Shown: positions 42,828 through 51,413, counted from the first letter of the stretch. The stretch is DNA of 64,000 nt from Desulfobacteraceae bacterium (GCA_016743945.1 JADGFI010000030.1:1-64000); one strand, 5' to 3'. Notes: generated from the letters alone by a model not told the origin. Translations and numbers: made by a program.

Positions 42828-44078
42828 ATGAACATCATACTTGGAATCATTATTATTCTGGCAACGGTCTATTTTCTTGTAAAGCAGTATGACACAAGAA
42901 TGGTATTGATTGCAGCAGGCCTGCTCATGGCAGGGATTGCCATGGAACCTTTGACCGTCCTTGACGGATTTGCCAAGCGGATGACCACGGGCAGCCTTAT
43001 CCAGGCAATCTGTTCGGTCATGGGCTTTGCCTATGTCATGAAGGAAACCAAATGCGACCAGCACCTGATCCGCCTGGTGGCCCAGGCCCTTTCAAAGGCC
43101 CGTTTCTTTCTCATTCCCGGCGCCACTTTGGCCACATTTGCCATTAACACGGCCCTGCCCAGCGCGGCGGGCACCGCAGCAGCCGTCGGTTCCATCTTTA
43201 TCCCCCTGCTCATCTCTGCAGGTATCCACCCTGCGATTTCAGCGGCTGCAGTTTTTGCCGGCACATTCGGCTCCATGCTCAACCCGGGCCTTTCCCATAA
43301 CCCCTTTATAGCCAAACTTGCCGGAATAGATGTCATGAGCGTCATCGGTGTCCATGCCAGAGCCGATATCACAGCCGGCATCATTGGCGCTGTATCCCTG
43401 ACCCTGGTGGCCTTTTATCTCAAGGAGCACAAAGGCTATGTCCCTGAAAAGGCGGATACCGAAAATGCCATTGAAAAGGTCAATCCCCTCTTTGCAATCG
43501 TCCCGGTCATTCCGGTCACCATCCTGGTTCTGGGTGCCAGCGGCCTGGTTCCGGTGCTCAAGATGGGCGTGGCCCAGGCCATGATCATCGGCTGCCTCAT
43601 CGGCCTTGCCCTGACCCGGACCTCTCCCACAAAGGTTACTGTTGGTTTTTTTGACGGCATGGGGTCTGCCTACGGCAATATCATGGGCATTATCATTGCC
43701 GCTGCGGTTTTTGTGGGCGGAATGAAGGCCATCGGCCTGGTCAGTGCATTCATCGACCTTTTGACCACAACTCCCAGTATTGCCAAAATCGGGGGAACCT
43801 TCGGCCCCTTTATCCTCGGCCTGATCAGCGGCTCCGGAGATGCGGCCGCCTTTGCCTTTAACGAGGCTGTCACCCCCCATGCTGCCCAATTCGGCATGGA
43901 GATCACCAGCATGGGAAGCATTGCAGCCCTTGCCGGCGCCCTGGGAAGAACCATGTCCCCCCTGGCAGGCGCTGCAATTGTCTGTGCCTCCATTGCCAAG
44001 GTCAACCCAATCGAACTTGCAAAGCGCAACGCTCTTGGCATGTGCATTGCCGTTATCGTAACCTACCTGATCATGTAA
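42828..44078 (+). CDS. DcuC-family C4-dicarboxylate transporter
   Basis: 416 residues with about eleven to twelve hydrophobic segments. GLLMAGIAMEPLTVLDGFAKRM near the start, the INTALPSAAGTAAAVGSIFIPLL block, and the late SGSGDAAAFAFNEAVTPHA and LAGALGRTMSPLAGAAIV blocks match the DcuC family of anaerobic C4-dicarboxylate carriers. It probably imports aspartate or exports succinate/fumarate in exchange, matching the aspartase gene 46 bases upstream. It is shorter than typical DcuC of about 460 residues. Confidence 0.85.
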   Translation: MNIILGIIIILATVYFLVKQYDTRMVLIAAGLLMAGIAMEPLTVLDGFAKRMTTGSLIQAICSVMGFAYVMKETKCDQHLIRLVAQALSKARFFLIPGATLATFAINTALPSAAGTAAAVGSIFIPLLISAGIHPAISAAAVFAGTFGSMLNPGLSHNPFIAKLAGIDVMSVIGVHARADITAGIIGAVSLTLVAFYLKEHKGYVPEKADTENAIEKVNPLFAIVPVIPVTILVLGASGLVPVLKMGVAQAMIIGCLIGLALTRTSPTKVTVGFFDGMGSAYGNIMGIIIAAAVFVGGMKAIGLVSAFIDLLTTTPSIAKIGGTFGPFILGLISGSGDAAAFAFNEAVTPHAAQFGMEITSMGSIAALAGALGRTMSPLAGAAIVCASIAKVNPIELAKRNALGMCIAVIVTYLIM

Positions 44079-44089
44079 GGAAAAAAAAA

Positions 44090-45328
44090 ATGAACTCCAG
44101 TCTTGAAAGGTTTCAAAAGGATTTTAAAGCACTCAAACAATTCGGCCTGCTGGAAAACGGCGGTGCCACACGGCTGGCCTTTTCCCAGGAGGACCTGGCT
44201 GCCAAAGCCTGGTTAAAGCAAGCCATGGAGGCGGCCGGGCTTGAGGTCAGCCAGGACGCCCTGGGCAATTTCAGGGGTAAGAGGCCGGGCCTGGAAAAAA
44301 ATCTTGCCTGCGTCATGCTGGGCTCCCACATCGATACCGTACCCGAGGGCGGCCATTTTGACGGAACCATCGGGGTTTTGGCCGCCCTGGAAGTTGTAAG
44401 AACCCTTAACGACAACAATATCCAGACCCGGCGCCCCATTGAAGTGGTTAATTTTTCCGCTGAAGAATCCAGCAGATTCGGTCTTGCCACCATGGGCAGC
44501 AAAGCCATGATCGGAAAACTTAACCCTTCAGTTCTCAAAGACCTTGCAGATAAAAACGGGATTTCCCTTTATGAAGCCCTTGAAAAAGGGGGGTACCCTC
44601 CGGATGCCCTTGAATCCGCCAAAATCGGCAGGGATGAAATCCACAGTTTTATAGAAATGCATATCGAACAGGGGCCTGTTCTTGAAAACAAAAACATCCC
44701 CGTCGGCATTGTCACATCCATTGCAGCCCCCACACGGTTCAAGGTCAGCATCCTGGGCCGGGCCGATCATTCCGGCAACACCCCCATGGATATGCGAAGG
44801 GACGCCCTTACAGGGGCCGGCGAGATCCTGCTGGGAGTTGAACAAATTGCCTCTTGCGAGGCAGGCAAAAAAACCGTAGGCACCGTGGGATATCTCTATG
44901 TCACCCCCGGGGCCATGAATGTGGTCCCAGGCCAGGTGGAGATGGGCATTGACATAAGGGACGTGAGCATGGCGGACAAGGACAGGGCTGTTAAAAAGGT
45001 GAAGGAACTTTTTGCCAAGATCAGTGCAAAAAGGAATCTTAAAATTACCCATGAAATCCTCTGCAATGATAAGCCCGTGGCATTGTCGGATAAAATCATC
45101 AACACCTTGAAAGATACCGCACAAGAGTTGAATATCCCCTATTGGGTGATGCCCAGCGGCGCCGGTCACGACGCCATGAACATGGCAAAAATCACTGACA
45201 CGGGCATGATTTTCATCCCCTCAAGAGACGGAATCAGCCATAACATAGCTGAATTCACCAGAATGGAAGATATCCGCAAGGGCATGGACCTGCTGTTAAA
45301 GACCGCATTAAAATTAGCCCAGGAGTAA
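44090..45328 (+). CDS. M20-family Zn hydrolase (N-carbamoyl-amino acid hydrolase/allantoate amidohydrolase type)
   Basis: 412 residues from the ATG at 44090 (TAAGGA before it); the frame from 44042 overlaps the carrier gene. Metal motifs: MLGSHIDTVPEGGHFDGTIG, NFSAEESSRFG, IEMHIEQGPVLE and the late MPSGAGHDAMNMA. This set is characteristic of the amidase/hydantoinase/carbamoylase subgroup (HyuC, AllC). It likely frees an amino acid from an N-carbamoyl or other N-acyl form. In this operon it may release aspartate for the aspartase. The substrate is not certain. Confidence 0.87.
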   Translation: MNSSLERFQKDFKALKQFGLLENGGATRLAFSQEDLAAKAWLKQAMEAAGLEVSQDALGNFRGKRPGLEKNLACVMLGSHIDTVPEGGHFDGTIGVLAALEVVRTLNDNNIQTRRPIEVVNFSAEESSRFGLATMGSKAMIGKLNPSVLKDLADKNGISLYEALEKGGYPPDALESAKIGRDEIHSFIEMHIEQGPVLENKNIPVGIVTSIAAPTRFKVSILGRADHSGNTPMDMRRDALTGAGEILLGVEQIASCEAGKKTVGTVGYLYVTPGAMNVVPGQVEMGIDIRDVSMADKDRAVKKVKELFAKISAKRNLKITHEILCNDKPVALSDKIINTLKDTAQELNIPYWVMPSGAGHDAMNMAKITDTGMIFIPSRDGISHNIAEFTRMEDIRKGMDLLLKTALKLAQE

Positions 45329-45332
45329 AATT

Positions 45333-46637
45333 ATGAACGATACAATCAAAGAGCTGATTCATGGTTTAAAAGACAAACTTGTTGATTACCGGCGAAACTT
45401 CCATGTCCATGCCGAATCCGGATGGACCGAGTTTCGGACCACATCCGTCATTGCAAGGGCCCTGGAGGATCTGGGATTTCAGATCAAAATGGGAGACCAG
45501 ATCATCTGCAAAGAGAGCATGATGGGGGTCCCCGACGACCAGACACTGGAGGCCCACATGAAACGGGCCGTGGACCAGGGCGCCGACCCTGAACTGGTCA
45601 AAAAAATGAAAGGCGGCCTCACCGGGGTTGTGGCGGATCTGGATTGCGGAAAAGGCCCCTTCCTGGCCCTGCGCTTTGACATCGACGCCAATGACATCAG
45701 CGAGGCCCAAGATGATAAACACCGGCCCTTCAGGGAGGGGTTCACTTCAATCAACCCGAATGTCATGCATGCCTGCGGCCACGACGGCCACGCGGCCATG
45801 GGACTTGTGGTGGCTGAGATCCTCAGCCAAATCAGAGACCGGCTCAAGGGAAAAATCAGGTTGATTTTCCAGCCCGGGGAAGAAGGGGTCAGGGGGGCCA
45901 AGCCCATGATTGATGCCGGCATCCTGGAGGGGGTTGATACCATCCTGGGCGGGCACATCGGATTCCAGGCAGCCAGAACCGGAATGCTCATCTGCAGTAC
46001 GGATAAATTTCTTGCCACCACCAAGTTCGACGCCACGTTCACAGGCGAACCGGCCCATGCCGGAGGTGCGCCTGAACAGGGCCGCAACGCTCTGCTGGCC
46101 GCTGCATCCGCTGCCTTGAACCTCCATGCCATCAGCCGGCACGGCCAGGGCGCATCACGGATCACCGTTGGAACCATCCAGGCCGGACAGGGAAGAAACG
46201 TGATCCCGCCCAATGCCCTGATCAAAGCGGAAACCCGAGGTGAGACCTCTGAAATTGATGAATTCATGTTTCAGCGAGCCCGACAGGTCCTGGCCGGGGC
46301 AGCCCAAACCTACGATGTCGAGGTTGACATCAAACTCATGGGTAAAACCAGCAGCGGTCAAAGCAGCCCGGAAATAATGGAAATTATCAAAAACAACGGA
46401 CAAAAAATCGAATTTTTCGATCCGGATCAAATAATTGACAACACTGAAATGCGGGGGAGTGAAGACTATTCCCACATGATGACGGTGGTCCAGGAACAGG
46501 GGGGCAAAGGCACCTACTTTATGATCGGAACCGATCTTAGCGCGGGTCACCACAATTTCTATTTTGATTTTGATGAATCCTGCCTGGCACCGGGAGTAGA
46601 ACTCATTGTCAAAAGTGCCCTGGATATTCTCTCGTAA
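45333..46637 (+). CDS. M20-family amidohydrolase (AbgA-like, p-aminobenzoyl-glutamate hydrolase type)
   Basis: 434 residues, four bases after the previous stop. Seen: RRNFHVHAESGWTEFRTT, RFDIDANDISE, VMHACGHDGHAAMG, FQPGEEGVRGAKPMIDAG and GGHIGFQAARTGM, matching the AbgA/AbgB subgroup of M20 hydrolases in length and in the insertion at about 60-100. Such enzymes cleave N-acyl (for example p-aminobenzoyl) glutamate or related amides. Together with the preceding M20 enzyme it suggests that the operon uses several N-blocked acidic amino acids, with aspartase and the carrier at the end of the route. Confidence 0.85.
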   Translation: MNDTIKELIHGLKDKLVDYRRNFHVHAESGWTEFRTTSVIARALEDLGFQIKMGDQIICKESMMGVPDDQTLEAHMKRAVDQGADPELVKKMKGGLTGVVADLDCGKGPFLALRFDIDANDISEAQDDKHRPFREGFTSINPNVMHACGHDGHAAMGLVVAEILSQIRDRLKGKIRLIFQPGEEGVRGAKPMIDAGILEGVDTILGGHIGFQAARTGMLICSTDKFLATTKFDATFTGEPAHAGGAPEQGRNALLAAASAALNLHAISRHGQGASRITVGTIQAGQGRNVIPPNALIKAETRGETSEIDEFMFQRARQVLAGAAQTYDVEVDIKLMGKTSSGQSSPEIMEIIKNNGQKIEFFDPDQIIDNTEMRGSEDYSHMMTVVQEQGGKGTYFMIGTDLSAGHHNFYFDFDESCLAPGVELIVKSALDILS

Positions 46638-46658
46638 AGAAAAAACAGGCTTCTTAAT

Positions 46659-46689
46659 AAAAAAGCCCTGCTATTACCGGGGCTTTTTT
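46659..46689. terminator. Bidirectional rho-independent terminator
   Basis: AAAAAAGCCC (46659-46668) pairs perfectly with GGGCTTTTTT (46680-46689) around an 11-base loop. It follows the AbgA-like stop by 22 bases and, on the other strand, serves the minus-strand gene ending at 46838. Confidence 0.85.
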
Positions 46690-46837
46690 ATTACCAATTC
46701 ACGCCGCTTTTCAGCAAGATTGGGTAAAACAACCGTCACCTGATAACAAAACGTTGCCCATAGTATTTTCTCCGGCATGCGAACAGTTGGGTTGAAAGGT
46801 ACGCCAGTTATGGCGCGTCCTTTTCCAGCGATTTGTT

Positions 46838-47347
46838 TTATTCTAAAACTATCGGGTCATTTTGAGTGGGAAAATTTAAGGATATCATTTCGACATCTTT
46901 AAGCCTTCGTCCAACCCACACATAACACTTCTGAGCTCCTGCTGCAGTAGCAAGTTCCTTTATAGCCCGATCTTCAATTTGAGAAAGCCCCTCTTTAAGG
47001 TCCCCTTTTGGATGCATTATAATTATTGGCTTGAACAAAATTTTCTTGTTTAGTGCTTTTCGTATAAAATGCATTAGAGTTGCCTGGGCAATTTCAAAAT
47101 CGTTAATGCATACCCTCGGGTGAAAAAATCCATTATGAATTGAAATTGTTGTATCATTCTTCAATTGCTCAACTTCTGCTCCAACTGCAAACACAATATT
47201 TTTGCCCTTTTTATTTTGTTTTACAGCCAATAAAGGTTTGTCTTCAAATGTTTTACCGGTTTCCACATGTTTGACGGAAATCCATTTATCACTGAATTCA
47301 ACATAGACTGTATTTTTAAACAATTTATTAATGATTAAATCGATCAT
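46838..47347 (-). CDS. Truncated MreB/actin-like protein (domain I only)
   Basis: 169 residues from the ATG at 47347 (GGGAAAAAAT before it); the frame opens at 47392 inside the next gene. It resembles the first third to half of the MreB fold: NTVYVEFSDKWISVKHVETG, VFAVGAEVEQLKN, ISIHNGFFHPRVCINDFEIAQ, LMHFIRKALNKK and LATAAGAQKCYVWVG, in the order of MreB's AVGxEA, RPxxDGVIADF, YFIRKV and AGAREVYL blocks. The second phosphate-binding loop and the C-terminal half are missing, so ATPase or filament function is doubtful. It ends in a unique tail and is AT-rich. It could be a small accessory homologue or a degraded copy. Confidence 0.6.
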   Translation of the reverse strand: MIDLIINKLFKNTVYVEFSDKWISVKHVETGKTFEDKPLLAVKQNKKGKNIVFAVGAEVEQLKNDTTISIHNGFFHPRVCINDFEIAQATLMHFIRKALNKKILFKPIIIMHPKGDLKEGLSQIEDRAIKELATAAGAQKCYVWVGRRLKDVEMISLNFPTQNDPIVLE

Positions 47348-47372
47348 ATTTTTTCCCAGCATTCTTGTTATT

Positions 47373-47867
47373 TCATCGTTCTGCGCGACCATAGACCATC
47401 ACACGGTTTTCAATAACATCATTTCCCAATTTGAAATCATACTGCCCAATATCTTTAAATCCAAATTTTTTGTAAAATACAATGGATTTGTTGCGAACCC
47501 AAGTATAGAGCCAAAATTGGCTTCCATACCTATCCTTGATTTCTAGTAAAAGCTTCTGCCCAATGCCTTTGCCCTGAAAAGGTCCATGGACATAAAGTTT
47601 TTCAATTTCAAAACCGTTTTTTTTGCTTCCAAACTGAGATTTAAAATTTACAAGTATATATCCCCTAAGATAAATTCCTTCAGTGAAGACCAATAACTTA
47701 TACTTGCTATCATGCAATATTTTTTTGAAATGCTTCTCAGTAAAGGAAGATAATGCAAATTTTGAATTTTCACTACGAATACCGTCAATGGAATAGGTTT
47801 GAAACCAAACCTCCAGTGATAGGGCCGTCAAGTTGATGCAATCAGATTCAGTTGCTTCTCTCATCAT
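47373..47867 (-). CDS. GNAT family N-acetyltransferase
   Basis: 164 residues. The acetyl-CoA binding pattern is clear: EIEKLYVHGPFQGKGIGQKLLLEIKDRYG (motif A, Q-x-x-G-x-G/A), followed by LYTWVRNKSIVFYKKFGFKDIG. It resembles enzymes that acetylate small amines or protein N-termini; the substrate is unknown. It lies upstream of the MreB-like gene on the same strand, with a gap of 25 bases if the shorter MreB-like start is correct. Confidence 0.83.
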   Translation of the reverse strand: MMREATESDCINLTALSLEVWFQTYSIDGIRSENSKFALSSFTEKHFKKILHDSKYKLLVFTEGIYLRGYILVNFKSQFGSKKNGFEIEKLYVHGPFQGKGIGQKLLLEIKDRYGSQFWLYTWVRNKSIVFYKKFGFKDIGQYDFKLGNDVIENRVMVYGRAER

Positions 47868-48032
47868 TTAAATTTCCCGAAAAGTACTTTGTAGCCCAAG
47901 CAACCGACTTTACCCGGTTTATTTGGTTTGTTGAAATCTTATAATGTAATAATCAAGGTTTGACACCGCCCTTACACAGGTTGGCATGAATGCAATTTAG
48001 ACCGGACCCCTTTTCCAGCTGATATCTATAGG

Positions 48033-49565
48033 CTATTTTTTTAACGGTTCAAACCATTCATTTGCCATCAAGGCCCTCGCTTCGGATGTCAGGGGGATGA
48101 GGTCACTTTTGTCCAGAAGATCCATGTTAAACTTCCGATTCAGGGCAGCAAAATGCTTTAACCCAAATGCAATTTTATTCAGATAAGAAAAAACACCTAT
48201 GGCCCCGGTGGGAAATTGATTTGCCTCTATACCATAGAGGGCACGCAGGTCAGGAAGGTCGCAAAATATTTCTTCAATTGTTGAACCATATGGTTTAAAT
48301 CTTTCCGGCACATTTCCAGTCTTTATCTGTTCACCAATTGTTTTTCCGGTCATGGCAGCAGCCATTGAAGCCCGACACAACCCTATTCCCAAAATATGAC
48401 CATCCCCATAGGCAAGACCCTTAAAGACCTGATCCTCACTTGCAAATCCACCGGTCATCACCATGGCAGGCAGAAAAAACCCTTCGGATTTCAATTGCTC
48501 ACAAATGCGGACCACGACATCTTCTAAGCAGACCGTGGGCAATGACCACTCGTTCATCATCTTTGAAGGACTGTATCCTGAACCACCGCCGGCGCCATCA
48601 AAGGTGACCATATCCACCTGTGCCTCACAGGCCATCCGAAGCACACGTTCAATATCCATCCTGTCATACCCCGCCATTTTAAAATAAATGTTTTGGGCGC
48701 CCATATCTCTTAATTTTGTGATGTGGGCCATAATGGAATTTTCTGTCCACAATGGCAGTCTACCATATGTGTAAAAATTCGGACAAACACCGTCATGATA
48801 GGCTTTTTGTACGGACGGATCACTGGGATCAGGAAAAACCAGATTACCTTGCTGCTGTTTGACAAACGCGGTTTCAAGATCCTTTACCTGTATGACGGGC
48901 TGGGTTCCCTTTGCCGCTTGCCCAAATTTTATTTCAATGGCCTTGGCCCCATATTTTTCCATGGCAATTTTCGGAACTCCCATGAGGTCATCATCCACAT
49001 TACATTGCAGTACAATCTGCCCATACCCCCTGTCATATCGATTAAAGCAGTCAAGGGCCTTTTTGAGCAGGGGAAAATCCGTAACCTTTCCATTGTCAAT
49101 TTTCAGATTCGGTTCATTGTTTCTGGCATGTTCACCAATCACACAGGTCACGCCGGCCATGGCAGCTCCTGCAAAGTAGTCCTGCCAGTTAAGCTTAATC
49201 AATGCAGGCAGAATCACGGGCATTGCCATCCTAACCGGATGGATGAAGCCGTAGGTCCGCTCCAGGTTAACATTAAAAATAGTGGCCTCGTCCTGGGTTT
49301 CATTGGCTCCCTGGGCACCGAACACACGGCCGTTTATATTAAAATGTGAAAAATCAATTGGATAATCTTTTTCCGATGCGATTTGGTTATTTCCGGTTGT
49401 TGTGGGGTATACTGTTTGCGCCCCCAAAACGGCCGCCTGTGCCAGCTCGCAGGTGCCGTTGCAATCTTGAGTACAAAACGAGCACATTCCCGACTGGGGA
49501 GATATGAAAGCACTCCGGTTTTTTGCAAATGTAAATCCAGAACTCAATTTTGGTGAATAAGACAT
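48033..49565 (-). CDS. FMN-binding glutamate synthase-like protein (GltB central domain), with N-terminal cysteine cluster
   Basis: 510 residues. The TIM-barrel FMN domain of glutamate synthase large subunits is recognisable in AKAIEIKFGQAAKGTQPVI, MVTFDGAGGGSGYSPSKMMNEWSLP and PAMVMTGGFASEDQVFKGLAYGD. No glutamine amidotransferase domain or GltB 3Fe-4S motif (usual CHRDTCP) is present. Four cysteines near the start (C28, C31, C35, C39; CSFCTQDCNGTC) could bind an iron-sulfur cluster. It may be a stand-alone glutamate synthase-type or another flavin-dependent oxidoreductase. It is a single-gene unit with a long upstream region containing palindromes. Confidence 0.78.
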   Translation of the reverse strand: MSYSPKLSSGFTFAKNRSAFISPQSGMCSFCTQDCNGTCELAQAAVLGAQTVYPTTTGNNQIASEKDYPIDFSHFNINGRVFGAQGANETQDEATIFNVNLERTYGFIHPVRMAMPVILPALIKLNWQDYFAGAAMAGVTCVIGEHARNNEPNLKIDNGKVTDFPLLKKALDCFNRYDRGYGQIVLQCNVDDDLMGVPKIAMEKYGAKAIEIKFGQAAKGTQPVIQVKDLETAFVKQQQGNLVFPDPSDPSVQKAYHDGVCPNFYTYGRLPLWTENSIMAHITKLRDMGAQNIYFKMAGYDRMDIERVLRMACEAQVDMVTFDGAGGGSGYSPSKMMNEWSLPTVCLEDVVVRICEQLKSEGFFLPAMVMTGGFASEDQVFKGLAYGDGHILGIGLCRASMAAAMTGKTIGEQIKTGNVPERFKPYGSTIEEIFCDLPDLRALYGIEANQFPTGAIGVFSYLNKIAFGLKHFAALNRKFNMDLLDKSDLIPLTSEARALMANEWFEPLKK

Positions 49566-49584
49566 ATCAATCCTCTTTTCTAAA

Positions 49585-49601
49585 ATTAGTTTTCAACTAA
49601 T
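49585..49601. promoter_or_regulatory. Palindrome upstream of the FMN protein gene
   Basis: ATTAGTT (49585-49591) and AACTAAT (49595-49601) form a 7-base inverted repeat around TTC, about 20 bases upstream of the minus-strand start at 49565. It is a possible operator or leader hairpin. Confidence 0.35.
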
Positions 49602-49653
49602 CCATTTATTTTCGTTTTCTAAGCTCAGTTAACAAGTATTTGTGTGGTTCTGA

Positions 49654-49669
49654 ATATCGTTCACGATAT
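49654..49669. promoter_or_regulatory. Palindrome ATATCG-TTCA-CGATAT
   Basis: Perfect 6-base arms (49654-49659 and 49664-49669), about 90 bases upstream of the minus-strand FMN protein gene. A candidate regulator site; the protein that reads it is unknown. Confidence 0.35.
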
Positions 49670-49752
49670 CAATAACTTGACGGTGGTCTCCAGCTCATTT
49701 CTATCCTCTTCTAACTGGATAAGATTACAATTTTAATGCTATCCAGACTTGG

Positions 49753-49791
49753 TATAATGTTGAGGATCCAAAGATCCTATTAGAAAGGATC
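49753..49791 (+). promoter_or_regulatory. Extended -10 promoter and alternative hairpins in a long leader of the cytochrome b operon
   Basis: TTGGTATAATG carries an extended -10 (TATAAT at 49753-49758). Just downstream, AGGATC (49763-49768), GATCCT (49773-49778) and AGGATC (49786-49791) can form only one of two 6-base stems at a time, with loops of 4 and 7 bases. If this promoter serves the cytochrome b gene, the leader is about 360 bases. The remaining leader also holds AGCCC/GGGCT (49971-49984), followed on the minus strand by TTTT. Confidence 0.4.
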
Positions 49792-50126
49792 AATTCCTTA
49801 ATTTCTGCTACAGATTCCTTACATAAAGGATGAGTTTATTCAAGAAGTATTTCTATTAATTTAATTTTCAAGATACCGACACGTTTTGAATATAATATTA
49901 AAGCATTTTTAATGCCCATCATTGGCACCGACTAACGGGCTTAAATCCGGTCCTTTCAAAGTTTTTAAAAAGCCCCCCCGGGCTATCCTCCAGTTTATTT
50001 CCCCTGATTTTTTATCACCGGTTTAAATGGAATTTCCCTTTGTTTAAATTGCTTATTTGTTGCGCTTCTGGTTTAATTTTAGTATTGGAGTTTTAGCTTA
50101 CCCAATTATATTAAAGGGAGTGCGCC

Positions 50127-51413
50127 ATCAGCCAATTATCAACTTCATTTTCAAGTTTCATCAAACACATTCATCCGGTAAGAATTCCCTTAAAGGCCCT
50201 TGAATTGAAGACCACCTGGGCCCTGGGGGGTCTTTGTCTTGTGCTGGTGATGATGCTCATGGGCACAGGCCTTCTCATGCTGCTCGCCTATCAGCCCTTT
50301 CCTGAACTTGCCTATGAATCTGTTCAAACACTTGAAAGCCAGTTTATCTTTGGTCGGATGATCCGGAGCATGCATTATTTTGCGGCCAACCTTCTGGTGA
50401 TCCTCATGTTCTGCCATGTGCTCAGGGTCTTTTTCACCGGGGGGTACCAAGGAAAAAGGAGACTGAACTGGATCATTGGTGTTTGTGTGTTAAGCCTGGT
50501 GCTGCTGTCATGTTTTACAGGGTATTTGCTGCCCTGGGACCAGACCGCCTTCTGGGCCGTCACCATTTGCATCAACATGTTTGACTATGTTCCAGGAGGC
50601 AGTTTTCTCAAGGGCCTTGTCATCACTTCGAATGGGGTGAGCGAAAAAACCCTGCAGCTTTTTTTCACCCTCCACACCAGCCTGATCCCGGCAGCTCTGA
50701 TACTATGTCTTGGCACCCATTTCTGGAAAATCAGGCGAGCCCGGGGAGTTGTGATCGTTGGCCAAAATTTCCTTGAAAATGACCCACCGCCTGCCATGGT
50801 TAAAACCAATCCCAACCTGCTCCTGAGGGAGGGGGTTGCCGCCCTTGTGCTGTTGGCTTTTGTCATGGTGCTGGCCCTTTTCTTTGATGCCCCCCTGGAC
50901 ACACAGGCCAATGCAGGATTAAGTCCCAACCCGGCCAAGGCCCCCTGGTATTTTTCGGGATTCCAGGAATTATTGCTCCACTTTCACCCCTTTGTCGCGG
51001 TATGTGTCATCCCCGGTCTTTTGTTTTCCTTTTTGGTCTATCTGCCCTTTAAACCAGGAGACAATCAAGGGGTTTGGTTTATCTCTGACACCGCAAAAAA
51101 AGCTGGAACAGCCGCCCTGTTTTTTTCTGTAATTTTCACCCCTGTTCTGATCCTTCTGGATGAATATGCCATTGACTTTCAGGCAGTTTTTCCCGGCATC
51201 CCCCCCATTGTTTCCACAGGGGCTCTTCCCTTTGCCATGATTTTTATCCTGGTGCTGGTGCTTCATTTTGGGATGAAAAAAAAATATGATCTTAACCCGG
51301 AAGAAACCTTTCAAACCTCTGTAATCTTTATGCTCATGGCATTCATCATTTTGACCTTGACCTGTGCATGGTTCAGGGGAGCCGGCATGAAGCTGATGTT
51401 GGGGGGTGCCTGA
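50127..51413 (+). CDS. Cytochrome b of a quinol:cytochrome c oxidoreductase (bc-type complex)
   Basis: About 428 residues. Haem ligands occur as two His pairs in membrane helices: MHYFAANLLVILMFCH and LHTSLIPAALILCLGTH. GYLLPWDQTAFWAVTI follows the first pair, and a PEWY-like APWYFSGFQELLLHFHP sits in the second half. The recognisable cytochrome b sequence begins upstream of the first standard start in frame (TTG at 50205): SFIKHIHPVRIPLKALELKTT is family-like and continues back to 50121. No ATG, GTG or TTG lies between that region and the upstream in-frame stop at 50112. An ATC at 50127 is six bases after AAAGGGAG. I take ATC as the likely start, with a sequence error as alternative. It forms an operon with the Rieske and multihaem genes. 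Confidence 0.85.
   Translation: MSQLSTSFSSFIKHIHPVRIPLKALELKTTWALGGLCLVLVMMLMGTGLLMLLAYQPFPELAYESVQTLESQFIFGRMIRSMHYFAANLLVILMFCHVLRVFFTGGYQGKRRLNWIIGVCVLSLVLLSCFTGYLLPWDQTAFWAVTICINMFDYVPGGSFLKGLVITSNGVSEKTLQLFFTLHTSLIPAALILCLGTHFWKIRRARGVVIVGQNFLENDPPPAMVKTNPNLLLREGVAALVLLAFVMVLALFFDAPLDTQANAGLSPNPAKAPWYFSGFQELLLHFHPFVAVCVIPGLLFSFLVYLPFKPGDNQGVWFISDTAKKAGTAALFFSVIFTPVLILLDEYAIDFQAVFPGIPPIVSTGALPFAMIFILVLVLHFGMKKKYDLNPEETFQTSVIFMLMAFIILTLTCAWFRGAGMKLMLGGA

Noticed and set aside
43239..43889. 216-codon minus-strand open frame opposite the DcuC gene
   Set aside because: It is the complement of membrane-segment codons; rich in Asp, Gly and His and without motifs.
49923..49938. Sigma-54 promoter before the cytochrome b operon (TGGCAC)
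   Set aside because: The -24 element matches, but the -12 position reads AACGG instead of TTGC(A/T).
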